Assembly: GCF_021018805.1 (NCBI RefSeq)
Contig: NW_026961091.1
Span: 83,379 to 147,378, forward strand
Direction: 5' to 3'
DNA: 64,000 bases
From: Prinia subflava
Taxonomy: Eukaryota; Chordata; Aves; Passeriformes; Cisticolidae
In this document: piece after piece, positions 11,101-23,762 of the stretch
How positions within the stretch are numbered: position 1 is the first letter of the stretch
Layout of the letters: each line of letters starts with the position of its first letter
Program-made: the position numbers and the translations under genes
The notes under the pieces: model-generated
The model's input: only the letters and a program-made list of their open reading frames with translations
The model's database searches: none
What the model was told of the DNA's origin: nothing

Positions 11101-12624
11101 GTTGCCAACCACCAGAGAAGCTGCTGCAGACACTTTCATGCCTTATGCTTTCTTTGCTTACACTCTGTACCAGTTAGTGTTTCCCATGTCTATAGAGCAA
11201 GACCAAAGCTGGTATTGCCTAATTTGATAGAGTTCCATGTAAGAGCTATGTAACATAAAGATTTGCTTTACAGAATGAACTGTGATCTCTGCTTTTGGTT
11301 TCCATGGCTTGCTTTCTGGAGTTGATGAAAACACAAGTCATGTTAGTTGTTTGTGCTGCCAACCAGCAGAGAAGCTGCTGCAGACCCTCTCTTGCCTTAT
11401 CCATTTCTGGCTTTTACGCTGCACCGGTTGGTGTCTTTCATGTCCATAGAAGGAGAACTAAAGCTGTTACTGCCTAATTTACTAAGTTTCTGTGATAGAG
11501 CTATGTAACATAAAGATTTGCTTTACAGAGTGAACAGTGATCTCTGCTTTTGGTTTCTATGGTTTGCTTTCTGGAGTTGATCAAAACACAAGTCTTGGCT
11601 GTTGTTTGTGTTCCCAAGAAATAGAGAAGCTGCTGAAGGCGCTTTCCTGCCTTTTGCAGTACCGGTTTACACTTTGCACATGTATGTGTTTTGCTTGTCA
11701 CCAGACCACGAATAAAGGTGGGTACTTCCTAATTTGCTTGATTTCCATGAAAGAGCCATGTAACAGAAACCTTTCCTTTGACACTCCACCGGTTGATGTT
11801 TCTCATGTCTATAGAGCAAGACCAAAGCTGTTACTGCCTAATTTGCAAAGTTTCCATGAAAGAGCACTGTAACATAAAGCTTTGCTTTTCCGAGTGAACA
11901 GTGGTTTCTGCTTTTGGTTTCCATGGCTTGCTTTCTGGAGTTGATGAAAACACAAGTCATGTTAGTTGTTTGTGCTGCCAACCAGCAGAGAAGCTGCTGC
12001 AGACACTCTCTTGCTTTATCCATTACTGGCTTTTACGCTGCACCGGTTGGTGTCTTTCATGTCCATAGAAGGAGAACTAAAGCTGTTACTGCCTAATTTA
12101 CTAAGTTTCTGTGATAGAGCTATGTAACATACAGATTTGCTTTACAGAGTGAACAGTGATCTCTGCTTTTGGTTTCTATAGTTTGCTTTCTGGAGTTGAT
12201 CAAAACACAAGTCTTGTTAGTTGCTTGTGTTGCCAACCACCAGAGAAGCTGCTGCAGACACTTTCATGCCTTATGCTTTACTTGCTTACACTCTGTACCA
12301 GTTAGTGTTTCCCATGTCTATAGAGCAAGACCAAAGCTGGTATTGCCTAATTTGGTAGAGTTCCATGTAAGAGCTATGTAACATAAAGATTTGCTTTACA
12401 GAGTGAACTGTGATCTCTGCTTTTGGTTTCCAGGGCTTGCTTTCTGGAGTTGATCAAAACACAAGTCTTGTTAGTTGCTTGTGTTGCCAACCAGCAGAGA
12501 AGCTGCTGCAGACACTTTCATGCCTTATCCTTTACTTGCTTACGCTCTGTACCAGTTAGTGTTTCCCATGTCTATAGAGCAAGACCAAAGCTGGTATTGC
12601 CTAATTTGGTAGAGTTCCATGTAA
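7828..12624 (+). repeat. Second copy of 4797-bp tandem segmental duplication
   Basis: This pairs with 3031-7827. The match runs on for about 27 bases beyond the unit, to 12651; at 12652 the sequence reads GCTTTACAG where 7855 reads GCTTTTCAG. The breakpoints fall inside conserved monomer tail, as expected for unequal exchange between out-of-register monomers. Confidence 0.85.
8134..11549 (+). repeat. HOR unit 4: canonical 13-mer, 3416 bp
   Basis: Monomers start at C 8134, A 8498, B 8752, B' 9006, A 9260, B 9515, A 9769, B 10024, B 10278, A 10532, B 10787, B 11041 and A 11295. Each monomer matches unit 2 at an offset of exactly 4797, including private variants such as the 1-base deletion in A 8498 and GTGACCTCTGC before B 8752. 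Confidence 0.92.
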
Positions 12625-13693
12625 GAGCTATGTAACATAAAGATTTGCTTTACAGAGTGAACTGTGATCTCTGCTTTTGGTTTCCAGGGCTTGCTTTCTG
12701 GAGTTGATCAAAACACAAGTCTTGTTAGTTGCTTGTGTTGCCAACCAGCAGAGAAGCTGCTGCAGACACTTTCATGCCTTATCCTTTACTTGCTTACACT
12801 CTGTACCAGTTAGTGTTTCCCATGTCTATAGAGCAAGACCAAAGCTGGTATTGCCTAATTTGGTAGAGTTCCATGTAAGAGCTATGTAACATAAAGATTT
12901 GCTTTTCAGAGTGAACAGTGATCTCTGCTTTTGGTTTCCATGGCTTGCTTTCTGGAGTTGATGAAAACACAAGTCATGTTAGTTGTTTGTGCTGCCAACC
13001 AGCAGAGAAGCTGCTGCAGACCCTCTCTTGCCTTATCCATTACTGGCTTTTACGCTGCACCGGTTGGTGTCTTTCATGTCCATAGGAGGAGAACTAAAGC
13101 TGTTACTGCCTAATTTACTAAGTTTCTGTGATAGAGCTATGTAACATAAAGATTTGCTTTACAGAGTGAACAGTGATCTCTGCTTTTGGTTTCTATGGTT
13201 TGCTTTCTGGAGTTGATCAAAACACAAGTCTTGTTAGTTGCTTGTGTTGCCAACCAGCAGAGAAGCTGCTGCAGACACTTTCATGCCTTATGCTTTACTT
13301 GCTTACACTCTGTACCAGTTAGTGTTTCCCATGTCTATAGAGCAAGACCAAAGCTGGTATTGCCTAATTTGGTAGAGTTCCATGTAAGAGCTATGTAACA
13401 TAAAGATTTGCATTACAGAGTGAACAGTGATCTCTGCTTTTGGTTTCTATAGTTTGCTTTCTGGAGTTGATCAAAACACAAGTCTTGTTAGTTGCTTGTG
13501 TTGCCAACCACCAGAGAAGCTGCTGCAGACACTTTCATGCCTTATGCTTTCTTTGCTTACACTCTGTACCAGTTAGTGTTTCCCATGTCTATAGAGCAAG
13601 ACCAAAGCTGGTATTGCCTAATTTGGTAGAGTTCCATGTAAGAGCTATGTAACATAAAGATTTGCTTTACAGAGTGAACAGTGATCTCTGCTT
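11550..13693 (+). repeat. HOR unit 5: C-A-B-B'-B'-A-B-B, 8-mer, 2144 bp
   Basis: Monomers start at C 11550, A 11914, B 12169, B' 12423, B' 12677, A 12931, B 13186 and B 13440. The same 8-mer of equal length recurs at 20492, and with indels at 35141. The first of the two B' copies has CTTACGCTCTG and the second does not. Confidence 0.9.
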
Positions 13694-15328
13694 TTGGTTT
13701 CCATGGTTTGCTTTCTGGAGTTGATCAAAACACAAGTCTTGGCTGTTGTTTGTGTTCCCAAGAAATAGAGAAGCTGCTGAAGGCGCTTTCCTGCCTTTTG
13801 CAGTACCGGTTTACACTTTGCACATGTATGTGTTTTGCTTGTCACCAGACCACGAATAAAGGTGGGTACTTCCTAATTTGCTTGATTTCCATGAAAGAGC
13901 CATGTAACAGAAACCTTTCCTTTGACACTCCACCGGTTGATGTTTCTCATGTCTATAGAGCAAGACCAAAGCTGTTACTGCCTAATTTGCAAAGTTTCCA
14001 TGAAAGAGCACTGTAACATAAAGCTTTGCTTTTCCGAGTGAACAGTGGTTTCTGCTTTTGGTTTCCATGGCTTGCTTTCTGGAGTTGATGAAAACACAAG
14101 TCATGTTAGTTGTTTGTGCTGCCAACCAGCAGAGAAGCTGCTGCAGACACTCTCTTGCTTTATCCATTACTGGCTTTTACGCTGCACCGGTTGGTGTCTT
14201 TCATGTCCATAGGAGGAGAACTAAAGCTGTTACTGCCTAATTTACTAAGTTTCTGTGATAGAGCTATGTAACATACAGATTTGCTTTACAGAGTGAACAG
14301 TGATCTCTGCTTTTGGTTTCTATAGTTTGCTTTCTGGAGTTGATCAAAACACAAGTCTTGTTAGTTGCTTGTGTTGCCAACCACCAGAGAAGCTGCTGCA
14401 GACACTTTCATGCCTTATGCTTTCTTTGCTTACACTCTGTACCAGTTAGTGTTTCCCATGTCTATAGAGCAAGAGCAAAGCTGGTATTGCCTAATTTGAT
14501 AGAGTTCCATGTATGAGCTATGTAACATAAAGATTTGCTTTTCAGAGTGAACAGTGATCTCTGCTTTTGGTTTCCATGGCTTGCTTTCTGGAGTTGATGA
14601 AAACACAAGTCATGTTAGTTGTTTGTGCTGCCAACCAGCAGAGAAGCTGCTGCAGACCCTCTCTTGCCTTATCCATTACTGGCTTTTACGCTGCACCTTT
14701 GGTGTCTTTCATGTCCATAGGAGGAGAACTAAAGCTGTTACTGCCTAATTTACTAAGTTTCTGTGATAGAGCTATGTAACATAAAGATTTGCTTTACAGA
14801 GTGAACTGTGATCTCTGCTTTTGGTTTCTATGGTTTGCTTTCTGGAGTTGATCAAAACACAAGTCTTGTTAGTTGCTTGTGTTGCCAACCAGCAGAGAAG
14901 CTGCTGCAGACACTTTCATGCCTTATGCTTTACTTGCTTACACTCTGTACCAGTTAGTGTTTCCCATGTCTATAGAGCAAGACCAAAGCTGGTATTGCCT
15001 AATTTGGTAGAGTTCCATGTAAGAGCTATGTAACATAAAGATTTGCATTACAGAGTGAACAGTGATCTCTGCTTTTGGTTTCTATAGTTTGCTTTCTGGA
15101 GTTGATCAAAACACAAGTCTTGTTAGTTGCTTGTGTTGCCAACCACCAGAGAAGCTGCTGCAGACACTTTCATGCCTTATGCTTTCTTTGCTTACACTCT
15201 GTACCAGTTAGTGTTTCCCATGTCTATAGAGCAAGACCAAAGCTGGTATTGCCTAATTTGGTAGAGTTCCATGTAAGAGCTATGTAACATAAAGATTTGC
15301 TTTACAGAGTGAACAGTGATCTCTGCTT
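13694..15328 (+). repeat. HOR unit 6: C-A-B-As-B-B, 6-mer, 1635 bp
   Basis: Monomers start at C 13694, A 14058, B 14313, As 14567, B 14821 and B 15075. C 13694 has a TTCCATGG head rather than the usual TTCTATGG, a small A-like patch. As 14567 keeps CATTACTGG, where most As copies have CATTTCTGG. Confidence 0.9.
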
Positions 15329-16455
15329 TTGGTTTCTATGGTTTGCTTTCTGGAGTTGATCAAAACACAAGTCTTGGCTGTTGTTTGTGTTCCCAAGAAA
15401 TAGAGAAGCTGCTGAAGGCGCTTTCCTGCCTTTTGCAGTACCGGTTTACACTTTGCACATGTATGTGTTTTGCTTGTCACCAGACCACGAATAAAGGTGG
15501 GTACTTCCTAATTTGCTTGATTTCCATGAAAGAGCCATGTAACAGAAACCTTTCCTTTGACACTCCACCGGTTGATGTTTCTCATGTCTATAGAGCAAGA
15601 CCAAAGCTGTTACTGCTTAATTTGCTAAGTTTCCATGAAAGAGCACTGTAACATAAAGCTTTGCTTTTCCGAGTGAACAGTGGTTTCTGCTTTTGGTTTC
15701 CATGGCTTGCTTTCTGGAGTTGATGAAAACACAAGTCATGTTAGTTGTTTGTGCTGCCAACCAGCAGAGAAGCTGCTGCAGACCCTCTCTTGCTTTATCC
15801 ATTACTGGCTTTTACGCTGCACCGGTTGGTGTCTTTCATGTCCATAGAAGGAGAACTAAAGCTGTTACTGCCTAATTTACTAAGTTTCTGTGATAGAGCT
15901 ATGTAACATACAGATTTGCTTTACAGAGTGAACAGTGATCTCTGCTTTTGGTTTCTATAGTTTGCTTTCTGGAGTTGATCAAAACACAAGTCTTGTTAGT
16001 TGCTTGTGTTGCCAACCAGCAGAGAAGCTGCTGCAGACACTTTCATGCCTTATGCTTTCTTTGCTTACACTCTGTACCAGTTAGTGTTTCCCATGTCTAT
16101 AGAGCAAGAGCAAAGCTGGTATTGCCTAATTTGATAGAGTTCCATGTATGAGCTATGTAACATAAAGATTTGCTTTTCAGAGTGAACAGTGATCTCTGCT
16201 TTTGGTTTCCATGGCTTGCTTTCTGGAGTTGATGAAAACACAAGTCATGTTAGTTGTTTGTGCTGCCAACCAGCAGAGAAGCTGCTGCAGACCCTCTCTT
16301 GCCTTATCCATTTCTGGCTTTTACGCTGCACCTTTGGTGTCTTTCATGTCCATAGAAGGAGAACTAAAGCTGTTACTGCCTAATTTACTAAGTTTCTGTG
16401 ATAGAGCTATGTAACATAAAGATTTGCTTTACAGAGTGAACTGTGATCTCTGCTT
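15329..16455 (+). repeat. HOR unit 7: C-A-B-As, 4-mer, 1127 bp
   Basis: Monomers start at C 15329, A 15693, B 15948 and As 16202. The unit resembles unit 1 at an offset of 13119, with the same CTAAG/ACCCTCTC haplotype and the same two B monomers upstream. Confidence 0.9.
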
Positions 16456-19400
16456 TTGGTTTCTATGGTTTGCTTTCTGGAGTTGATCAAAACACAAGTC
16501 TTTGCTGTTGTTTGTGTTCCCAAGAAATAGAGAAGCTGCTGAAGGCGCTTTCCTGCCTTTTGCAGTACCGGTTTACACTTTGCACATGTATGTGTTTTGC
16601 TTGTCACCAGACCACGAATAAAGGTGGGTACTTCCTAATTTGCTTGATTTCCATGAAAGAGCCATGTAACAGAAACCTTTCCTTTGACACTCCACCGGTT
16701 GATGTTTCTCATGTCTATAGAGCAAGACCAAAGCTGTTACTGCCTAATTTGCAAAGTTTCCATGAAAGAGCACTGTAACATAAAGCTTTGCTTTTCCGAG
16801 TGAACAGTGGTTTCTGCTTTTGGTTTCCATGGCTTGCTTTCTGGAGTTGATGAAAACACAAGTCATGTTAGTTGTTTGTGCTGCCAACCAGCAGAGAAGC
16901 TGCTGCAGACACTCTCTTGCTTTATCCATTACTGGCTTTTACGCTGCACCGGTTGGTGTCTTTCATGTCCATAGAAGGAGAACTAAAGCTGTTACTGCCT
17001 AATTTACTAAGTTTCTGTGATAGAGCTATGTAACATACAGATTTGCTTTACAGAATGAACAGTGATCTCTGCTTTTGGTTTCTATAGTTTGCTTTCTGGA
17101 GTTGATCAAAACACAAGTCTTGTTAGTTGCTTGTGTTGCCAACCACCAGAGAAGCTGCTGCAGACACTTTCATGCCTTATGCTTTCTTTGCTTACACTCT
17201 GTACCAGTTAGTGTTTCCCATGTCTATAGAGCAAGACCAAAGCTGGTATTGCCTAATTTGGTAGAGTTCCATGTAAGAGCAATGTAACATAAAGATTTGC
17301 TTTACAGAGTGAACTGTGATCTCTGCTTTTGGTTTCCATGGCTTGCTTTCTGGAGTTGATCAAAACACAAGTCTTGTTAGTTGCTTGTGTTGCCAACCAG
17401 CAGAGAAGCTGCTGCAGACACTTTCATGCCTTATCCTTTACTTGCTTACACTCTGTACCAGTTAGTGTTTCCCATGTCTATAGAGCAAGACCAAAGCTGG
17501 TATTGCCTAATTTGGTAGAGTTCCATGTAAGAGCTATGTAACATAAAGATTTGCTTTTCAGAGTGAACAGTGATCTCTGCTTTTGGTTTCCATGGCTTGC
17601 TTTCTGGAGTTGATGAAAACACAAGTCATGTTAGTTGTTTGTGCTGCCAACCAGCAGAGAAGCTGCTGAAGACCCTCTCTTGCCTTATCCATTACTGGCT
17701 TTTACGCTGCACCGGTTGGTGTCTTTCATGTCCATAGGAGGAGAACTAAAGCTGTTACTGCCTAATTTACTAAGTTTCTGTGATAGAGCTATGTAACATA
17801 AAGATTTGCTTTACAGAGTGAACAGTGATCTCTGCTTTTGGTTTCTATAGTTTGCTTTCTGGAGTTGATCAAAACACAAGTCTTGTTAGTTGCTTGTGTT
17901 GCCAACCAGCAGAGAAGCTGCTGCAGACACTTTCATGCCTTATGCTTTCTTTGCTTACACTCTGTACCAGTTAGTGTTTCCCATGTCTATAGAGCAAGAG
18001 CAAAGCTGGTATTGCCTAATTTGGTAGAGTTCCATGTAAGAGCTATGTAACATAAAGATTTGCTTTACAGAATGAACTGTGATCTCTGCTTTTGGTTTCC
18101 ATGGCTTGCTTTCTGGAGTTGATGAAAACACAAGTCATGTTAGTTGTTTGTGCTGCCAACCAGCAGAGAAGCTGCTGCAGACCCTCTCTTGCCTTATCCA
18201 TTACTGGCTTTTACGCTGCACCGGTTGGTGTCTTTCATGTCCATAGGAGGAGAACTAAAGCTGTTACTGCCTAATTTACTAAGTTTCTGTGATAGAGCTA
18301 TGTAACATAAAGATTTGCTTTACAGAGTGAACAGTGATCTCTGCTTTTGGTTTCTATGGTTTGCTTTCTGGAGTTGATCAAAACACAAGTCTTGTTAGTT
18401 GCTTGTGTTGCCAACCACCAGAGAAGCTGCTGCAGACACTTTCATGCCTTATGCTTTACTTGCTTACACTCTGTACCAGTTAGTGTTTCCCATGTCTATA
18501 GAGCAAGACCAAAGCTGGTATTGCCTAATTTGGTAGAGTTCCATGTAAGAGCTATGTAACATAAAGATTTGCTTTACAGAGTGAACAGTGATCTCTGCTT
18601 TTGGTTTCTATAGTTTGCTTTCTGGAGTTGATCAAAACACAAGTCTTGTTAGTTGCTTGTGTTGCCAACCAGCAGAGAAGCTGCTGCAGACACTTTCATG
18701 CCTTATGCTTTACTTGCTTACACTCTGTACCAGTTAGTGTTTCCCATGTCTATAGAGCAAGACCAAAGCTGGTATTGCCTAATTTGGTAGAGTTCCATGT
18801 AAGAGCTATGTAACATAAAGATTTGCTTTTCAGAGTGAACAGTGATCTCTGCTTTTGGTTTCCAGGGCTTGCTTTCTGGAGTTGATGAAAACACAAGTCA
18901 TGTTAGTTGTTTGTGCTGCCAACCAGCAGAGAAGCTGCTGCAGACCCTCTCTTGCCTTATCCATTACTGGCTTTTACGCTGCACCGGTTGGTGTCTTTCA
19001 TGTCCATAGAAGGAGAACTAAAGCTGTTACTGCCTAATTTACTAAGTTTCTGTGATAGAGCTATGTAACATAAAGATTTGCTTTACAGAGTGAACTGTGA
19101 TCTCTGCTTTTGGTTTCTATGGTTTGCTTTCTGGAGTTGATCAAAACACAAGTCTTGTTAGTTGCTTGTGTTGCCAACCAGCAGAGAAGCTGCTGCAGAC
19201 ACTTTCATGCCTTATGCTTTCTTTGCTTACACTCTGTACCAGTTAGTGTTTCCCATGTCTATAGAGCAAGACCAAAGCTGGTATTGCCTAATTTGGTAGA
19301 GTTCCATGTAAGAGCTATGTAACATAAAGATTTGCTTTACAGAGTGAACAGTGATCTCTGCTTTTGGTTTCTATAGTTTGCTTTCTGGAGTTGATCAAAA

Positions 19401-19872
19401 CACAAGTCTTGTTAGTTGCTTGTGTTGCCAACCACCAGAGAAGCTGCTGCAGACACTTTCATGCCTTATGCTTTCTTTGCTTACACTCTGTACCAGTTAG
19501 TGTTTCCCATGTCTATAGAGCAAGACCAAAGCTGGTATTGCCTAATTTGATAGAGTTCCATGTAAGAGCTATGTAACATAAAGATTTGCTTTACAGAATG
19601 AACTGTGATCTCTGCTTTTGGTTTCCATGGCTTGCTTTCTGGAGTTGATGAAAACACAAGTCATGTTAGTTGTTTGTGCTGCCAACCAGCAGAGAAGCTG
19701 CTGCAGACCCTCTCTTGCCTTATCCATTTCTGGCTTTTACGCTGCACCGGTTGGTGTCTTTCATGTCCATAGAAGGAGAACTAAAGCTGTTACTGCCTAA
19801 TTTACTAAGTTTCTGTGATAGAGCTATGTAACATAAAGATTTGCTTTACAGAGTGAACAGTGATCTCTGCTT
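16456..19872 (+). repeat. HOR unit 8: 13-mer with A*, 3417 bp
   Basis: Monomers start at C 16456, A 16820, B 17075, B' 17329, A* 17583, B 17838, A 18092, B 18347, B 18601, A 18855, B 19110, B 19364 and A 19618. C carries AAGTCTTTGCTG, shared with 23763 and 39787. A 18855 has the CCAGGG head of B'. The first nine monomers parallel unit 0 at an offset of about 16645. Confidence 0.92.
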
Positions 19873-20491
19873 TTGGTTTCTATGGTTTGCTTTCTGGAGT
19901 TGATCAAAACACAAGTCTTGGCTGTTGTTTGTGTTCCCAAGAAATAGAGAAGCTGCTGAAGGCGCTTTCCTGCCTTTTGCAGTACCGGTTTACACTTTGC
20001 ACATGTATGTGTTTTGCTTGTCACCAGACCACGAATAAAGGTGGGTACTTCCTAATTTGCTTGATTTCCATGAAAGAGCCATGTAACAGAAACCTTTCCT
20101 TTGACACTCCACCGGTTGATGTTTCTCATGTCTATAGAGCAAGACCAAAGCTGTTACTGCCTAATTTGCAAAGTTTCCATGAAAGAGCACTGTAACATAA
20201 AGCTTTGCTTTTCCGAGTGAACAGTGGTTTCTGCTTTTGGTTTCCATGGCTTGCTTTCTGGAGTTGATGAAAACACAAGTCATGTTAGTTGTTTGTGCTG
20301 CCAACCAGCAGAGAAGCTGCTGCAGACACTCTCTTGCTTTATCCATTACTGGCTTTTACGCTGCACCGGTTGGTGTCTTTCATGTCCATAGAAGGAGAAC
20401 TAAAGCTGTTACTGCCTAATTTACTAAGTTTCTGTGATAGAGCTATGTAACATAAAGATTTGCTTTACAGAGTGAACAGTGATCTCTGCTT
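19873..20491 (+). repeat. HOR unit 9: C-A dimer, 619 bp
   Basis: C 19873 and A 20237 are followed directly by another C at 20492. This is the shortest unit in the window and puts two C monomers 619 bp apart. It could be a deletion product of a longer unit. Confidence 0.92.
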
Positions 20492-22635
20492 TTGGTTTCT
20501 ATGGTTTGCTTTCTGGAGTTGATCAAAACACAAGTCTTGGCTGTTGTTTGTGTTCCCAAGAAATAGAGAAGCTGCTGAAGGCGCTTTCCTGCCTTTTGCA
20601 GTACCGGTTTACACTTTGCACATGTATGTGTTTTGCTTGTCACCAGACCACGAATAAAGGTGGGTACTTCCTAATTTGCTTGATTTCCATGAAAGAGCCA
20701 TGTAACAGAAACCTTTCCTTTGACACTCCACCGGTTGATGTTTCTCATGTCTATAGAGCAAGACCAAAGCTGTTACTGCCTAATTTGCAAAGTTTCCATG
20801 AAAGAGCACTGTAACATAAAGCTTTGCTTTTCCGAGTGAACAGTGGTTTCTGCTTTTGGTTTCCATGGCTTGCTTTCTGGAGTTGATGAAAACACAAGTC
20901 ATGTTAGTTGTTTGTGCTGCCAACCAGCAGAGAAGCTGCTGCAGACACTGTCTTGCTTTATCCATTACTGGCTTTTACGCTGCACCGGTTGGTGTCTTTC
21001 ATGTCCATAGAAGGAGAACTAAAGCTGTTACTGCCTAATTTACTAAGTTTCTGTGATAGAGCTATGTAACATACAGATTTGCTTTACAGAGTGAACAGTG
21101 ATCTCTGCTTTTGGTTTCTATAGTTTGCTTTCTGGAGTTGATCAAAACACAAGTCTTGTTAGTTGCTTGTGTTGCCAACCACCAGAGAAGCTGCTGCAGA
21201 CACTTTCATGCCTTATGCTTTACTTGCTTACACTCTGTACCAGTTAGTGTTTCCCATGTCTATAGAGCAAGACCAAAGCTGGTATTGCCTAATTTGGTAG
21301 AGTTCCATGTAAGAGCTATGTAACATAAAGATTTGCTTTACAGAGTGAACTGTGATCTCTGCTTTTGGTTTCCAGGGCTTGCTTTCTGGAGTTGATCAAA
21401 ACACAAGTCTTGTTAGTTGCTTGTGTTGCCAACCACCAGAGAAGCTGCTGCAGACACTTTCATGCCTTATCCTTTACTTGCTTACGCTCTGTACCAGTTA
21501 GTGTTTCCCATGTCTATAGAGCAAGACCAAAGCTGGTATTGCCTAATTTGGTAGAGTTCCATGTAAGAGCTATGTAACATAAAGATTTGCTTTACAGAGT
21601 GAACTGTGATCTCTGCTTTTGGTTTCCAGGGCTTGCTTTCTGGAGTTGATCAAAACACAAGTCTTGTTAGTTGCTTGTGTTGCCAACCAGCAGAGAAGCT
21701 GCTGCAGACACTTTCATGCCTTATCCTTTACTTGCTTACACTCTGTACCAGTTAGTGTTTCCCATGTCTATAGAGCAAGACCAAAGCTGGTATTGCCTAA
21801 TTTGGTAGAGTTCCATGTAAGAGCTATGTAACATAAAGATTTGCTTTTCAGAGTGAACAGTGATCTCTGCTTTTGGTTTCCATGGCTTGCTTTCTGGAGT
21901 TGATGAAAACACAAGTCATGTTAGTTGTTTGTGCTGCCAACCAGCAGAGAAGCTGCTGCAGACCCTCTCTTGCCTTATCCATTACTGGCTTTTACGCTGC
22001 ACCGGTTGGTGTCTTTCATGTCCATAGGAGGAGAACTAAAGCTGTTACTGCCTAATTTACTAAGTTTCTGTGATAGAGCTATGTAACATAAAGATTTGCT
22101 TTACAGAGTGAACAGTGATCTCTGCTTTTGGTTTCTATGGTTTGCTTTCTGGAGTTGATCAAAACACAAGTCTTGTTAGTTGCTTGTGTTGCCAACCAGC
22201 AGAGAAGCTGCTGCAGACACTTTCATGCCTTATGCTTTACTTGCTTACACTCTGTACCAGTTAGTGTTTCCCATGTCTATAGAGCAAGAGCAAAGCTGGT
22301 ATTGCCTAATTTGGTAGAGTTCCATGTAAGAGCTATGTAACATAAAGATTTGCATTACAGAGTGAACAGTGATCTCTGCTTTTGGTTTCTATAGTTTGCT
22401 TTCTGGAGTTGATCAAAACACAAGTCTTGTTAGTTGCTTGTGTTGCCAACCAGCAGAGAAGCTGCTGCAGACACTTTCATGCCTTATGCTTTCTTTGCTT
22501 ACACTCTGTACCAGTTAGTGTTTCCCATGTCTATAGAGCAAGACCAAAGCTGGTATTGCCTAATTTGGTAGAGTTCCATGTAAGAGCTATGTAACATAAA
22601 GATTTGCTTTACAGAGTGAACAGTGATCTCTGCTT
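20492..22635 (+). repeat. HOR unit 10: C-A-B-B'-B'-A-B-B, 8-mer, 2144 bp
   Basis: Monomers start at C 20492, A 20856, B 21111, B' 21365, B' 21619, A 21873, B 22128 and B 22382. The order matches unit 5. Private variants are CACTGTCTTGC in A 20856 and CCACCAG in B' 21365. Confidence 0.9.
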
Positions 22636-23762
22636 TTGGTTTCTATGGTTTGCTTTCTGGAGTTGATCAAAACACAAGTCTTGGCTGTTGTTTGTGTTCC
22701 CAAGAAATAGAGAAGCTGCTGAAGGCGCTTTCCTGCCTTTTGCAGTACCGGTTTACACTTTGCACATGTATGTGTTTTGCTTGTCACCAGACCACGAATA
22801 AAGGTGGGTACTTCCTAATTTGCTTGATTTCCATGAAAGAGCCATGTAACAGAAACCTTTCCTTTGACACTCCACCGGTTGATGTTTCTCATGTCTATAG
22901 AGCAAGACCAAAGCTGTTACTGCCTAATTTGCAAAGTTTCCATGAAAGAGCACTGTAACATAAAGCTTTGCTTTTCCGAGTGAACAGTGGTTTCTGCTTT
23001 TGGTTTCCATGGCTTGCTTTCTGGAGTTGATGAAAACACAAGTCATGTTAGTTGTTTGTGCTGCCAACCAGCAGAGAAGCTGCTGCAGACCCTCTCTTGC
23101 TTTATCCATTACTGGCTTTTACGCTGCACCGGTTGGTGTCTTTCATGTCCATAGGAGGAGAACTAAAGCTGTTACTGCCTAATTTACTAAGTTTCTGTGA
23201 TAGAGCTATGTAACATACAGATTTGCTTTACAGAGTGAACAGTGATCTCTGCTTTTGGTTTCTATAGTTTGCTTTCTGGAGTTGATCAAAACACAAGTCT
23301 TGTTAGTTGCTTGTGTTGCCAACCACCAGAGAAGCTGCTGCAGACACTTTCATGCCTTATGCTTTCTTTGCTTACACTCTGTACCAGTTAGTGTTTCCCA
23401 TGTCTATAGAGCAAGAGCAAAGCTGGTATTGCCTAATTTGATAGAGTTCCATGTATGAGCTATGTAACATAAAGATTTGCTTTTCAGAGTGAACAGTGAT
23501 CTCTGCTTTTGGTTTCCATGGCTTGCTTTCTGGAGTTGATGAAAACACAAGTCATGTTAGTTGTTTGTGCTGCCAACCAGCAGAGAAGCTGCTGCAGACC
23601 CTCTCTTGCCTTATCCATTTCTGGCTTTTACGCTGCACCTTTGGTGTCTTTCATGTCCATAGAAGGAGAACTAAAGCTGTTACTGCCTAATTTACTAAGT
23701 TTCTGTGATAGAGCTATGTAACATAAAGATTTGCTTTACAGAGTGAACTGTGATCTCTGCTT
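22636..23762 (+). repeat. HOR unit 11: C-A-B-As, 4-mer, 1127 bp
   Basis: Monomers start at C 22636, A 23000, B 23255 and As 23509. C has the GCAAAG tail but the following A has ACCCTCTCTTGCTTT, a recombinant pairing of haplotypes that are usually not combined. Confidence 0.9.
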
